NCBI GenBank assembly: GCA_903952205.1
Contig: CAJBEZ010000071.1
Span: forward strand, 124,001 to 188,000
Source: an uncultured Desulfomonile sp.
GTDB taxonomy: Bacteria > Desulfobacterota > Desulfomonilia > Desulfomonilales > Desulfomonilaceae
Direction of reading: 5' to 3'
Length of the DNA stretch: 64,000 bases
Both the position numbers and the translations under genes were made by a program. A model generated the notes under the pieces. The model did no database searches and was not told the DNA's origin. It saw only the letters and a program-made list of their open reading frames with translations. Positions 8,575-17,541 of the stretch are shown piece after piece. Position 1 is the stretch's first letter. Each line of letters starts with the position of its first letter.

Positions 8575-8745
8575 AGGGTTAGGAATATACCCGGGTATTC
8601 TGGCTTCCGTTTCGCCCTACTCTCCGCTCCTTCCCAGAACGTATTCCAGTGGATTAAACGCGGATTTCGTCTACGGTCACAGCTGCGGGGCAGCGACGGT
8701 CTTTCACCGTCTTCCCCAAAGTATTTCCTTTTATGTTTATTTGTA
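8575..8745 (-). promoter_or_regulatory. Cobalamin riboswitch
   Basis: The minus strand shows the cobalamin aptamer in order: GGGGAAGACGGTGAAAG near 8720-8701, the highly conserved GCTGCCCCGCAGCTGT core near 8694-8679, a GGGAAGGAGCGGAGAG arm near 8635-8620, and the B12 box GGAAGCCAGAATACC near 8608-8594. These are the hallmark segments of the family that shuts off B12 transport and synthesis genes when adenosylcobalamin or a relative is bound. The outer P1 ends are estimates. An intrinsic terminator follows at 8498-8531, so control is probably transcriptional. The controlled genes run leftward from 8214 to 3220. Confidence 0.93.
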
Positions 8746-8881
8746 CAATATCCGAAAGTAGCCTAGATTATGCTTCCAAAATCTGTCAAGTCTTTTTTTC
8801 TCAATGATGCAGGGAAACGATTGCCGATCATCTGTTCGTCGTGTCCCACGCAACAGACCGGGGTGAGCCCATTTAAAAACG

Positions 8882-10360
8882 TCATGGGCAACTCGCCGCT
8901 CCAGTGGCCTGCGGAAAAATGGAGGTTTGATCTGTTTCCAACGCTGGTATTGGTAGAGACAGATTTAATATCTCGGCAATCTTCTTAGCTATATCCGTAT
9001 TGTCATAACTTCCTGAAAACAGCTTTTCTCCGGGGCCAACCGCTTTAGTCATAACAGGCTGTTCCGTATGGCCGAATGAAGTCCAATCCACTTTCGCCCG
9101 CTGACTTGTTATCATGCTCAGCGCCTCCAGGGTCGCAGACTTGGCAAACTTGCGTTTGGCCTTGTCTCCATTTCCAGAAGGTTTTTCCTCAACTACTTTC
9201 GTTTGATTGTTTTTTAACAGTTCAGCTTCTTCTTCCGTCAAGTTCAACCCTGCGGATTTCAATATCGCTTCTTGTTGGTCGGGAGCCGTTTTAATCTTGT
9301 CTTCAAGGTAAGTCAGGCTCCGTTTGATTGGTTCCAGAGGGAGAGGATCAATAGTGAAGTCATCTCCATCCGGCAGATGTATGAGCCCTCCAGTTTCGTG
9401 GTCCGCCGTGACTATTACCAGCACATCAGGGTGAGTCTTTTGATAACTCAAAGCCAATCCTACCGCAGCGTCAAAATCCAGCGTTTCAGTTATCATGGTC
9501 TTGATGTCTTGATTGTGGCAGGCATGATCAATACGCCCACCTTCTATCATGACGAAAAAGCCCTTCGAATTTCTCCCTACTATGGAAAGAACTATTTTTG
9601 TCATTTCCGCCAGGTTGGGCTGATTGGACAATACCTTATGGCCTTCACGATCAATTACGTAGGCCATGTTCGACAGGGAGAACAATCCAAAGAGTTTGTC
9701 GACGGTTTCCGGATTCACTGCTTTCAGGTCTGAGTTGTTTTCTACAAATCCGTAACCCCTACCCTTCATTAGTTCAATGATATCTTTCTGATCAGTCCTT
9801 TTGCTACCCTGTTGACTTGATGGGACAAAATACGCCCCCCCTCCGCCCAAGATCACATCAGGCGAAAACTCCGGCAATTGTCCCGCAATGTAGGCTTCGC
9901 AGTCGCGACGGGCAGAACTGCTGTATATTGCTGCAGGCGTTGCGTCAGTCAAACGGGTCGTGCTCACAACACCCACCGACAAACCAGCTTTCTTTGCGGC
10001 AAAGGCAACGTTAAAAACTTTTCTTCCATCAGGTAGAATGCTCAATTGACCGGTGTTAGTCTTGTGACCTGAATAAAGGGCCGTCGCTGCGGCGGCTGAG
10101 TCAGTGACCTTTGAATTGGCCGCGTGCGTTGTGGTAAGCCCCGATGTTTGGATAGTATTGATTGCGAGGTCCTTGCCCAATATACGCTGAGCGTAAATTC
10201 CGGCCGATTTAACCTGATTGATTCCCATACCGTCTCCTATAAGAAGGATGACGCCTTTGGCCCTCTCAAGGTTGTTGGATTCGGCGAACGCGAGAAAATT
10301 GATCGTAAATACAAGAACAACCGCTATTGTCGTGACAAAGTATTTTCTCAATGAACTCAT
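8882..10360 (-). CDS. Exported alkaline phosphatase (PhoA superfamily)
   Basis: A 492-residue periplasmic phosphomonoesterase. After a signal peptide (to about FAFAES, residue 28) come the metal-binding LIGDGMG, the nucleophile region TDSAAAATALYSGHKTNTG (Ser attacked during catalysis), DHACHNQD, the zinc-binding TADHETGG and the last zinc histidine in SFGHTEQPV. All three metal sites appear intact. A helical Lys/Glu-rich insertion (about residues 340-425) lies between TADHETGG and the final motif, longer than in compact homologs. The start ATG has CAGGAAAC upstream. It releases phosphate from organic esters; no Pho box was identified. It is separated from the riboswitch by about 135 bases and is not part of that operon. 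Confidence 0.92.
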   Translation of the reverse strand: MSSLRKYFVTTIAVVLVFTINFLAFAESNNLERAKGVILLIGDGMGINQVKSAGIYAQRILGKDLAINTIQTSGLTTTHAANSKVTDSAAAATALYSGHKTNTGQLSILPDGRKVFNVAFAAKKAGLSVGVVSTTRLTDATPAAIYSSSARRDCEAYIAGQLPEFSPDVILGGGGAYFVPSSQQGSKRTDQKDIIELMKGRGYGFVENNSDLKAVNPETVDKLFGLFSLSNMAYVIDREGHKVLSNQPNLAEMTKIVLSIVGRNSKGFFVMIEGGRIDHACHNQDIKTMITETLDFDAAVGLALSYQKTHPDVLVIVTADHETGGLIHLPDGDDFTIDPLPLEPIKRSLTYLEDKIKTAPDQQEAILKSAGLNLTEEEAELLKNNQTKVVEEKPSGNGDKAKRKFAKSATLEALSMITSQRAKVDWTSFGHTEQPVMTKAVGPGEKLFSGSYDNTDIAKKIAEILNLSLPIPALETDQTSIFPQATGAASCP

Positions 10361-10492
10361 CTTGTTTCCTGCTGCGTCTTGAACCTCGCAGTTGAATGTT
10401 CATCAATTTCTAGAAAGTTTTGGAATGCGCTCGAAATATTTCCTGAGGAAAACACATTCGCTCCGTCTTCTTGACGCTATGGGTCGAAAACC

Positions 10493-11188
10493 TCATGCGC
10501 TCGATTTGCCCCACACCCAGAGCTTTCCTATAACAATGACGCCGATTGCCGCTACACCCTCTACCAGGAAAATAAATAACTCACCTTGAGGCATGAACGG
10601 CGCCATCACTGAATCGGTAACAATCATCTCAGCTCCGACTTTTCCCAGAAGAGCTGCCCCAATAGTGATAATTATCGGGTACTTGTCCATAAGCATGGAA
10701 AGAAGGTTACTGGTGAAGATCATTATTGGAATGCTTGTAGTCAACCCAAAAATCAACAGAAGCAAATTGCCTTTTGAAGCTGCCCCCACGCCTAACATAT
10801 TATCCAAAGACATCGTAACATCCGCAACAACTATTATCTTCAACGCCTGCCAAATCGTGCTCGCTTCTCGACCCGCCTCATTTTCAGGGTTCACGTCAAC
10901 GAAAAGTTTCACTGCAAGCCAAAGGATGAGCAGTCCCCCTATAATCTTAAGGTAGGGGGTTTCGAGAAACCGGGCAACGAAAAAAGTCATGATGATCCGT
11001 AATAATACCGCTCCGGCGGCCCCGATCAGAATCCCTTTTTGTCGTTGAACTCTAGGCAGGGAGCGCACAGCCATTGCAATGACAACAGCGTTGTCCCCAG
11101 ATAGCACCACATTGATCATGATAATGCTAAAAAGACTTGTCAAGAATTCCCAGTTGAAGTTTATCGTGCCTAGTATTCCAAGATCCAT
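10493..11188 (-). CDS. TerC/YjbE-family integral membrane protein
   Basis: A 231-residue inner-membrane protein with about seven hydrophobic segments. The TerC-family acidic motifs are present: NVVLSGDNAVVIAMA in the first third and VVADVTMSLDNMLGVGAA in the middle, each with membrane-embedded Asp/Asn. Members of this family export or handle metal ions, mainly manganese, or act in tellurite resistance and envelope protein metalation. The closest type here is YjbE/YkoY-like. A yybP-ykoY manganese riboswitch, which often precedes such genes, was looked for upstream and not recognised. Minus strand, single gene, GAGAGG upstream of the ATG. Confidence 0.85.
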   Translation of the reverse strand: MDLGILGTINFNWEFLTSLFSIIMINVVLSGDNAVVIAMAVRSLPRVQRQKGILIGAAGAVLLRIIMTFFVARFLETPYLKIIGGLLILWLAVKLFVDVNPENEAGREASTIWQALKIIVVADVTMSLDNMLGVGAASKGNLLLLIFGLTTSIPIMIFTSNLLSMLMDKYPIIITIGAALLGKVGAEMIVTDSVMAPFMPQGELFIFLVEGVAAIGVIVIGKLWVWGKSSA

Positions 11189-11993
11189 TACCGGAATGCC
11201 TCTCTTTCAGTAAGACGCTATATCTGACTACGGTTTCAACCTTGGGTACCGGAACCGGATTACATATTTCAAAACTCGTTGTGATCCAGGGGAGTCATCA
11301 CTAACTTGGCTGACGTCTCGAATGCGTTCAAGACGAAACCTGTCCCGACCAAAAGTTCATCACGGTGAAAAAACCAAATTGAGCTTCTTCCCCGAACATT
11401 TCAAAAATCCATAGACTGGAACAACGATCACAATCCATAGCGCTTCGTGTTTAAATTTATACCATGTAACGAATACATCAAGTTTTTTTGGAGTCACTTA
11501 TCCCAAATCTTGAATTAGATTTTCGCCGGCGCCTGCACACTGTTATCAGTGGAACTCAAATGCAACAAGCACTATCGTGTTCATCAGGATGAACCGAGCG
11601 CTCAAGAGAAAAAACACGAGCGCCAAATTTATTTCAATTGGGTCTTGATGGCGCGAGGAAAAGTCTACAATTAACGCGCTCCGTATTTATTCCATTTTGC
11701 CTTAGGATAACTTATATAGGGGCATTACAATACGCCCGCATAAAACGGGGACAGCCCGTAACAACGAATCGGAGACAATGGCACGACAACACCTCCAACG
11801 TTAATGAAAACCATACTGACAAAAAATGTTGTAAGGATTGGAAATCGGAATTACAATGATCAAAATTCAATGTTTAGTGGATCTTACGACACATGGGCAA
11901 AGGCGCCCCATATTTGTGGATCGAGCGTCCCCCCGAAGTCGGGTTACGTTATTAGCGCCTCGATGAATCAACAACCAAGAACATGAGGTACCA
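11189..11993. other. Gene-free interval of about 800 bases
   Basis: Between the divergent terC-like gene and the cytidylate-kinase-like gene no coding region, RNA gene or repeat was recognised. Short open frames (for example 11638-11859) have neither a ribosome-binding site nor recognisable sequence. It probably holds the promoters of both flanking genes. Confidence 0.6.
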
Positions 11994-12797
11994 GTGGCAA
12001 TCTTAACTATTTCCAGACAGTTCGGAAGCGGAATAAGAGAGATACGCCTCGAAATAGCCCTAGAATTGAATTACAAGTATGTCGATAAGAAATGTATCCT
12101 CAGCGATATAGCGGCGAAAGGGGGAAAATGGGAGCAATGGGCCACAGAATTCGACCAAAGTTCTCCAAGTACATGGGAAAGGCTGGATTGGTCGTTCAAA
12201 GGATTCGGGGCGCTTCTTCAAAGCGTGATGCTAAGTTATACCATCGATGACAACGTAATACTGGCGGGGAGAGGGTCAAACTTTCTCCTTGAAGGTGTCG
12301 CACACGCTTACAAAGTCCGTTTTGTGGCTCCTATGGAGCAAAGAATCGAACGAATCTCAGTATGGGAGTCAGTCGATCGTCAGACCGCACTGAGTATTGC
12401 GAAAAAGACTGATCGTGAAAGAGCGGGATTTGTACACGCTCTCTACGGCAAGGACATAAAAGATCCTCATTACTACGACGATGTTTTTGACACTGGAGTT
12501 ATCTCCGCGGAAAAGATCGTCACTATTATAAGAGAGAATTTGTTGGCGCGAGACAGTTTGAAAACCCAGGAGGCCCAACATCTCCTCCGAATGAGAGCCG
12601 CTGCGGCCAAAGTCAGAGCAGGACTCATCATAGACACTCGTCTCTACGTTCCTACCCTGGAAGTGCATTGCACCAACACGGAACTCGCTCTTCGAGGTAT
12701 TGTTCACAATTCCGATGAGTACGCTCGAATCGAGTCCGCGGCCCGTGAGTTGGCCGGAGATGTTCCTTTGAAGATCGAGCTTAAATTTCGATCGTGA
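11994..12797 (+). CDS. Cytidylate-kinase-like family protein
   Basis: A 267-residue soluble protein. The N-terminus AILTISRQFGSGIREIRLEIALEL matches the start of the cytidylate kinase-like family, where a P-loop variant binds nucleotide, but the usual second Gly/Lys pattern is changed to GSGIREIR. A central NVILAGRGSNFLL and a basic VRFVAPMEQRIERI segment follow the family layout. The C-terminal 70 residues (LIIDTRLYVPTLEVHCTN onward) look like a separate small alpha/beta domain. The GTG start has GAGG five bases upstream. Function in this family is largely unknown; a nucleotide kinase activity should not be assumed given the altered P-loop. Confidence 0.75.
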   Translation: MAILTISRQFGSGIREIRLEIALELNYKYVDKKCILSDIAAKGGKWEQWATEFDQSSPSTWERLDWSFKGFGALLQSVMLSYTIDDNVILAGRGSNFLLEGVAHAYKVRFVAPMEQRIERISVWESVDRQTALSIAKKTDRERAGFVHALYGKDIKDPHYYDDVFDTGVISAEKIVTIIRENLLARDSLKTQEAQHLLRMRAAAAKVRAGLIIDTRLYVPTLEVHCTNTELALRGIVHNSDEYARIESAARELAGDVPLKIELKFRS

Positions 12798-13802
12798 TGG
12801 AACCTCACGTAGTCGCCATCAGCCTTAATTGTGGAGCATGTTTTGAAGAAACTAAGCTGAATTCCTCGTCGTCTCTTCCAGAAGGGATGCCGCTACCGAC
12901 GGACGAGTCTATAACACCATGTCAGATCAATTCACCGCAGTCTTTAGCATAGGCGAATAACACCAGGTTATGACTGTCCTGGTATCGACGACTATTTCTC
13001 TCCGGCTTGAGGAGTCATTCTTGGTCAATTTAGGAATTGTCTACATTAGTATATGCAGATTATACCAACAGAAAAAAGTTATTGCGCTGACAATAAATGC
13101 ATGCCAGAAAAATGTTGTGTTTTGATGTCGGTCGTCAATAGTGGACACCAATTGTTTAAGTTGCCTTTTGTTGTTCGTAATATCGACTCGTAAAGGCCAC
13201 GGGAGAGAGATAGCCAAGTTTTTTCTGTTTTCTCTGACGATTATGAAAAACCTCGATGTATTCCGTGATGTCTTTACTGGCCTCCTGCGGGGTTCTGTAG
13301 TGACGATGAAAAACCAGTTCACTCTTAATATCCCCCAGAAGCTTTCAATCGGAGCATTATCGTAACAGTTCCCCTGTTCAGAAGATTCAACCGCTTTCAG
13401 GTAAATCCTGTGGCTTTGATAAGCGTCCTGACATCTTTCGCTTAGGATTGGGTTTCACTGCGCAGCGCTATATAGGAAATCCTCGAAAATTTGACCAGAG
13501 CCGCGTTTTCCGACATTAAACTCTACGACGTATATGACGTTTACCGAGTCGCAGTAGCGAAACGACCTAAAAATACTTAGTGACCGTCAGGAAATAACTG
13601 CATCACTTGAAAGAGTTCGCGACCCGAATACTATGCAATCCATTCTATGGTTATGATCATCATTCGAAGTGCGAGTGAGCCGGTTTTATATTTTCAATCC
13701 GTAAATTTACGATTTTGGGATTCTGCAATGAAAGGGTTTGAATCATCTACATATTCCAGATTGTTGATTCACCACCCGAGGTAATTGTAAATCTACCATA
13801 GT
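12798..13802. other. Gene-poor kilobase with an IS relic
   Basis: Apart from the decayed IS3-type transposase end at 13156-13445, no gene is supported here. The left (12798-13155) and right (13446-13802) flanks contain stops in all frames and no terminal inverted repeats I could pair. It looks like a former insertion site undergoing erosion. Confidence 0.6.
13156..13445 (-). pseudogene. IS3-family transposase (OrfB) C-terminal relic, frameshifted
   Basis: On the minus strand the sequence reads QGNCYDNAPIESFWG, the diagnostic catalytic-region signature of IS3-type integrases (the terminal E of the DDE triad is in PIESFW). It then continues in another frame as SELVFHRHYRTPQEA, KDITEYIEVFHNRQR and LGYLSPVAF, ending in a normal stop at 13156. 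The frame changes at about 13324-13334, near a run of five Cs on the plus strand. Upstream of QGNC the sequence is strongly degraded and the N-terminal two thirds is missing. It encodes no working transposase. Confidence 0.88.
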
Positions 13803-14507
13803 TCATAGTGAATCCGGTAACTTACTCTGGACCTCTTTGATTTTAATTTCAACATCAGGGGTCCCTGATTCAATAATCAGCAGCGTCTGGCCAGCCGGTT
13901 CATAGTTCTGGGCATTGGCCTTCTTGAGCCATTCAATGCCCTTTACGAGGTCTTTTTCAACGCCCTCTCCCAAACTATACATTGCGCCGAGCGCATACTG
14001 AGCCGCCGCAAGGCCGGAATTCGAAGCTGCGCTATACCACCTGACTGCCTCATCAAGATCTTTCGCCACATATTTGCCAAATTGACTCATCACCCCTAAT
14101 GCAAACTGGGCGTCGGCGTAGCCCTTTTCCGCAGCCTTACGAAACCACACCATCGCTTGATCGCCGCTTTTCTGTACTCCCTGGCCGTAATAGTACATCC
14201 TGCCAAGGGCATACTGGGCTGCGCTGTATCCCTGTTCAGCCGCTTTGTTGAACCAAGCGAAGGCATTAGCCTGATTCTGTGGAACGCCTTTGCCATAAAA
14301 ATAAATTACTCCTATGTTGTACTGCGCTTCCGGATCCCCTTTTTCAGCTATTTCCAGCAAAACATCGACAGGTTTTCCGTCATTAGAAGCCCAAACAGGA
14401 GGGCAAACGAATAGAATACCGACGATATAAGTGGCTATAAGCACCCCCCTGACAAATCCAGGGGACGGTATCCGGGACAATGGCGAGGTCTCACAAATGT
14501 TATGCAA
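13803..14507 (-). CDS. Exported Sel1-repeat protein
   Basis: Four consecutive Sel1-like repeats of about 36 residues follow an N-terminal membrane/signal segment (GVLIATYIVGILFVCPPVWA). Each has the AQYNIGVIYFYGKGV / AFAWFNKAAEQGY pattern. Such alpha/alpha solenoids act as protein-binding scaffolds, here probably in the periplasm. I prefer a TTG start at 14507 because AGGAAAGGAG lies six bases upstream. The frame remains open further upstream but would overlap the neighbouring gene. A degenerate third repeat (MSQFGKYVAKDLDE) is still recognisable. The partner is unknown. It follows the YcgQ-like gene on the same strand and may share its transcript. Confidence 0.83.
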   Translation of the reverse strand: MHNICETSPLSRIPSPGFVRGVLIATYIVGILFVCPPVWASNDGKPVDVLLEIAEKGDPEAQYNIGVIYFYGKGVPQNQANAFAWFNKAAEQGYSAAQYALGRMYYYGQGVQKSGDQAMVWFRKAAEKGYADAQFALGVMSQFGKYVAKDLDEAVRWYSAASNSGLAAAQYALGAMYSLGEGVEKDLVKGIEWLKKANAQNYEPAGQTLLIIESGTPDVEIKIKEVQSKLPDSL

Positions 14508-14568
14508 ATTTGTCTCCTTTCCTGGAATCCCACCAAAAAAATCTTTCCAGCATACGGATGTTGCTTTT

Positions 14569-15003
14569 TCATCCGATTGGGCTTCTATTTGTAAACTCAA
14601 CTTTCGAAGTTTGCAACAAGCTAAACACAGCCGGTTGCTCCAGCCTGAAGTTCTGTTGCGCCAGAGATAAACGTTTGTTTAACGCGTCTGGACTTAGCCG
14701 TGATGTGACAGCCGTTGGAACGTACAGAAGAGGCAATATCATTATTCCCACCTGTAGCGTTAATCTGATTCCGTGTGGCCCGGCGCAATGGGGATCAGGG
14801 TAGACCAATGACAGCAAGAATAACAGAAGGATTCCTGTCCCAACATCTACCAACCACCAATATTCCTGGCGTAGTAATCTGGAAATAAGAGGTGTTCCCT
14901 CAATTCGCTGTATAATTATCCAGAAAGCTGCTATCCCCGCTATCAAAACGATCAAGAGCATGAATCGGCTCATTGAAGACGAGTTGAGATTACCATCCAC
15001 CAA
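14569..15003 (-). CDS. YcgQ-like (TIGR03943-type) small membrane protein, short form
   Basis: A 144-residue protein with three hydrophobic segments (about residues 13-32, 48-67 and 83-102). The pattern RLLRQEYWWLVDVGTGILLL, then ILPLLYVPTAVTSRLSPDAL, resembles the N-terminal membrane domain of the YcgQ/TIGR03943 family, which is usually encoded next to an ArsP/YraQ-type permease, as here. Family members are normally about twice as long; the soluble C-terminal half is absent. A TTG start at 15003 with GGAGG five bases upstream fits translational coupling to the permease, whose stop overlaps it. Given the damaged permease, the shortness may be decay. Family call moderate. Confidence 0.6.
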   Translation of the reverse strand: MVDGNLNSSSMSRFMLLIVLIAGIAAFWIIIQRIEGTPLISRLLRQEYWWLVDVGTGILLLFLLSLVYPDPHCAGPHGIRLTLQVGIMILPLLYVPTAVTSRLSPDALNKRLSLAQQNFRLEQPAVFSLLQTSKVEFTNRSPIG

Positions 15004-16206
15004 TTAATCCTCCCAATCCATATTCCAGAAAAATCATGCTCGTGAGGACCGTAAGAAAAGTTAATGTGACCAGAGCAACAATCACGCGCTTCCGAAACAT
15101 GGTCGGATACAGTAACAACAACTTTATGTCCAGCATGGGGCCAAAAATCATGAAGGCCATTTGAGCGGTATCAGGCAATATTCCCCGAAAACCCGCCGCC
15201 ACAAAAACGTCCGTTTGACTGCAAAGATTCAGAACCATAGCCAAAAGCATCATCAGGATAATCGCCGCTACAGGCGATGAAGGACAACCCCTGCAGCACG
15301 TTAACGCCGATGACCGTTCTGGCCAACGCGGCGATAAACGCCCCCATGACAAGAAATTTGCCAATGTTGAAAAAGTCGTTGCACGAGTGTTGGAGCGCAA
15401 GAAAAAACGCTCTTCGATCTTTCCCTTCTTTTCAGCCCCATGGCCACACCCACAGCAATCACATGGAGGATAGGAATTCAAAGGAGTTCCAGTTAAGGGC
15501 GTTTCACCTCCCCTAAAAAGGAATTTCATTAAGCAAGCAACCATGATAGCGACCAAATAACCAAAAAGCATGAGCGTAAACAAATAGCTCCAATCATTTT
15601 TATAGGCCAACCACGTGGAAGCGGCTACAATTGGGTTCACTATAGGGCCTGCCAGAACGAGCGCTATGGCCACTGACAGAGGAACCCCCTTGTTTATGAG
15701 TCTTCTGATCAATGGCGCTATAGCGCAATCACACAACGGAACTATCAACCCTAACCCGGCGCTTAAGAATATCGCGAACCGTTGTCGCCCACTCAAGAGA
15801 CGGCCCAATATTTCTTTTGAGACAAACTTTTCTATAATCCCCCTACGAGCGATCCAATCAGCAGGAATGGCATGGCCTCGACCATTATTGCCACAAAGCT
15901 TATGGATAGGTTGCCTACAACCGCCTGCAAACCAAACAAATCGCCCATCAAGAGCAACCCTACAGACAGCAACAGGAAGGCCGCCTCAATTATCAAAGGG
16001 ATTACAGAGGGCCTTGTGTGGTGCGCAAAGATCTCTGACTCGCAGGTCTGACCGTTCTTACCGCCTGGGCCGGGTTCACACGATCCGCAATCACACGAAT
16101 GATCACCGCCGGGGGTGCGACTATGGAAACAATCAACCTTTTCAGACAAAACGCTTCCTAATGGCGGTTTAGCAACGTATCGACGAGGAAAGTCATTAAG
16201 ACTCAC
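14990..16206 (-). pseudogene. ArsP/YraQ-type (DUF318) permease with three frameshifts
   Basis: The parts together spell a permease of this family, but in shifted frames. The first 124 codons (GTG at 16206) end after MPFLLIGSLVGGL. One missing base in the G-run near 15830 separates them from IIEKFVSKEILGRLLSG and the typical PLCDCAIAPLIRRL motif. Near 15410 the frame shifts again, so that FFLALQHSCNDFFNIGKFLV lies in another frame, and it returns near 15285 before LMMLLAMVLNLCSQTDVFVA. A His/Cys-rich loop (DHSCDCGSC) near the N-terminus and PPCDCCGCGHG mid-protein suggest metal handling. Either a true decaying gene or a base-calling problem; homopolymers at two sites leave both open. Confidence 0.8.
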
Positions 16207-16279
16207 AATCAGGTCAGAGCCACCTATTGATAAAGAATCTAAGATGTTACAAATTCACCCACCAAACCTTCGGCATGAA

Positions 16280-17206
16280 TCAATTCGACTGACTTTTGAG
16301 GGCTGACCCAACACTCGTGGCGATCCCCCTCAAGTTGTTGAGGTAGTCGGGCGAAAGATCATCAATTAAGACTACCACTCCGCCAATTGATTCAGACAGA
16401 GTTCTTGCGGCTTTCTGGGGAAACTGGGGCTCAGCGAATATGACCTTTACCCCCTGGGCTTTCGCATCTTCTATCAATCGGGTGAGCTGCCTCGCCGTGG
16501 GTTCTTTCCCTTCCACTTCCACTGCGACCTGTTTTATACCGTACGCATCTGCGAAATAGCCGAACGCCGGGTGAAACACAAAGAAACTCTTGCCTCTGAT
16601 TGGCGCTAAAGAATTTATGAGTTCAGCGTTGATGTTGTCTAAATCAACTTCAAATTTTTTCAGATTATCTTCGTAAATCGCCCTGCGAGCCGGATCTATT
16701 TGAATCAGAGCAGTTGCTATAGTCCCAGCCTGGATCTTTGCCAGCAACGGGTTGAGCCACGTGTGTGGGTCAAGACCGTCCGCTTCGTGGGAATGTCCGT
16801 GGCCGCCGCTCGCTCCGTGGTGACCATCTTCCTTCTCCTCTGAGATCGCCCGCAATTTTATTCCCTGCTGAAGATCAACGACCTTCAAATCTTTGAAAGT
16901 GGATCCGGCCTTTTTGATGAGCGCCTCCTCGAAGGGAAACCCTATCTTAAAAAGTACCTGAGCGTCCGCCAACTTGGCAACGAGTTTAGGTGTGGGCTCG
17001 AATGTGTGCGGATCCTGACCGGATCCAATAAGCACATTTACATCAGCGAGAGGACCGGCGACGCGCTTAACAAAATACGCGACTGGATCAATACTCACGA
17101 ACACTTTGATTTTTTCTGCAAGCTTACCTTCCGCCGCGCAAGCCACACTATACGACATGGCGAGCATGACAGCCAAAACTAGCCTTATCAGGCATTTACA
17201 AGTCAT
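16280..17206 (-). CDS. znuA: ZnuA-like zinc ABC transporter substrate-binding protein
   Basis: A 308-residue exported cluster A-I metal-binding protein. After the signal peptide come VFVSIDPVAYFVKRVAG and IGSGQDPHTFEPTP (first zinc histidine). A His-rich mobile loop (HHGASGGHGHSHEADG, about residues 129-144) is followed by DPHTWLNPLLA, FFVFHPAFGYFADAYG and VIFAEPQFPQKAARTL. The His loop is characteristic of zinc-specific members. It captures Zn(II) in the periplasm for a ZnuBC transporter, but no znuB or znuC is in the window. A perfect palindrome lies 40 bases upstream of its GGAGG-preceded ATG, suggesting metal-responsive repression. The frameshifted permease gene follows 73 bases downstream. 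Confidence 0.9.
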   Translation of the reverse strand: MTCKCLIRLVLAVMLAMSYSVACAAEGKLAEKIKVFVSIDPVAYFVKRVAGPLADVNVLIGSGQDPHTFEPTPKLVAKLADAQVLFKIGFPFEEALIKKAGSTFKDLKVVDLQQGIKLRAISEEKEDGHHGASGGHGHSHEADGLDPHTWLNPLLAKIQAGTIATALIQIDPARRAIYEDNLKKFEVDLDNINAELINSLAPIRGKSFFVFHPAFGYFADAYGIKQVAVEVEGKEPTARQLTRLIEDAKAQGVKVIFAEPQFPQKAARTLSESIGGVVVLIDDLSPDYLNNLRGIATSVGSALKSQSN

Positions 17207-17541
17207 AAAAAACCTCCACTTTTGTGTTTGACTATCGAACAGGGCGTATAGTATTACTAAGTAATACTATACCTGTCAATACAGGGCAATTGAGTCTTCT
17301 CCACGCTAGTTACAAACCGGGTAATCTAATAAGATGAAATCAAGTTAACCTCTTTTGTAATTTTCAAATCGAGCAAATTTATGGTTAAAACTAATAACAA
17401 GTTTCGAAACTTGGTTTCCTCAACAGCGGCGATTTTAATTCCGGTTTTATTTGAAAAAAGCCAGCGTGGCCATTTTTGTATGTTGCGTGTTACTTGTTCT
17501 CTTGGATTTTGTTTTGTCATATTTAGGATTCGGAGGATGAA
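17207..17541. other. Divergent promoter region between znuA and the porin gene
   Basis: About 335 bases without a coding region. It contains the 27-bp palindrome close to znuA. On the other side a good GGAGG precedes the porin ATG. No other structure was recognised. Confidence 0.65.
17246..17272. promoter_or_regulatory. 27-bp perfect palindrome, probable metalloregulator operator
   Basis: Half-site GTATAGTATTACT mirrors exactly around one central base. It lies 40 bases upstream of the znuA ATG. Length and AT-rich core fit a dimeric repressor site of the Fur/Zur or ArsR/SmtB kind. Zur control is inferred only from znuA; no regulator gene is in the window. Confidence 0.75.

Noticed and set aside
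11189-11320. Manganese yybP-ykoY riboswitch ahead of the TerC-like gene
   Set aside because: The conserved aptamer segments could not be matched.
11638-11859. 73-codon plus-strand open frame in the 800-base gap
   Set aside because: No ribosome site, no recognised sequence and atypical composition.
15615-16172. 185-codon plus-strand open frame
   Set aside because: Antisense to the broken permease; it has no family features and the permease motifs are clear on the other strand.
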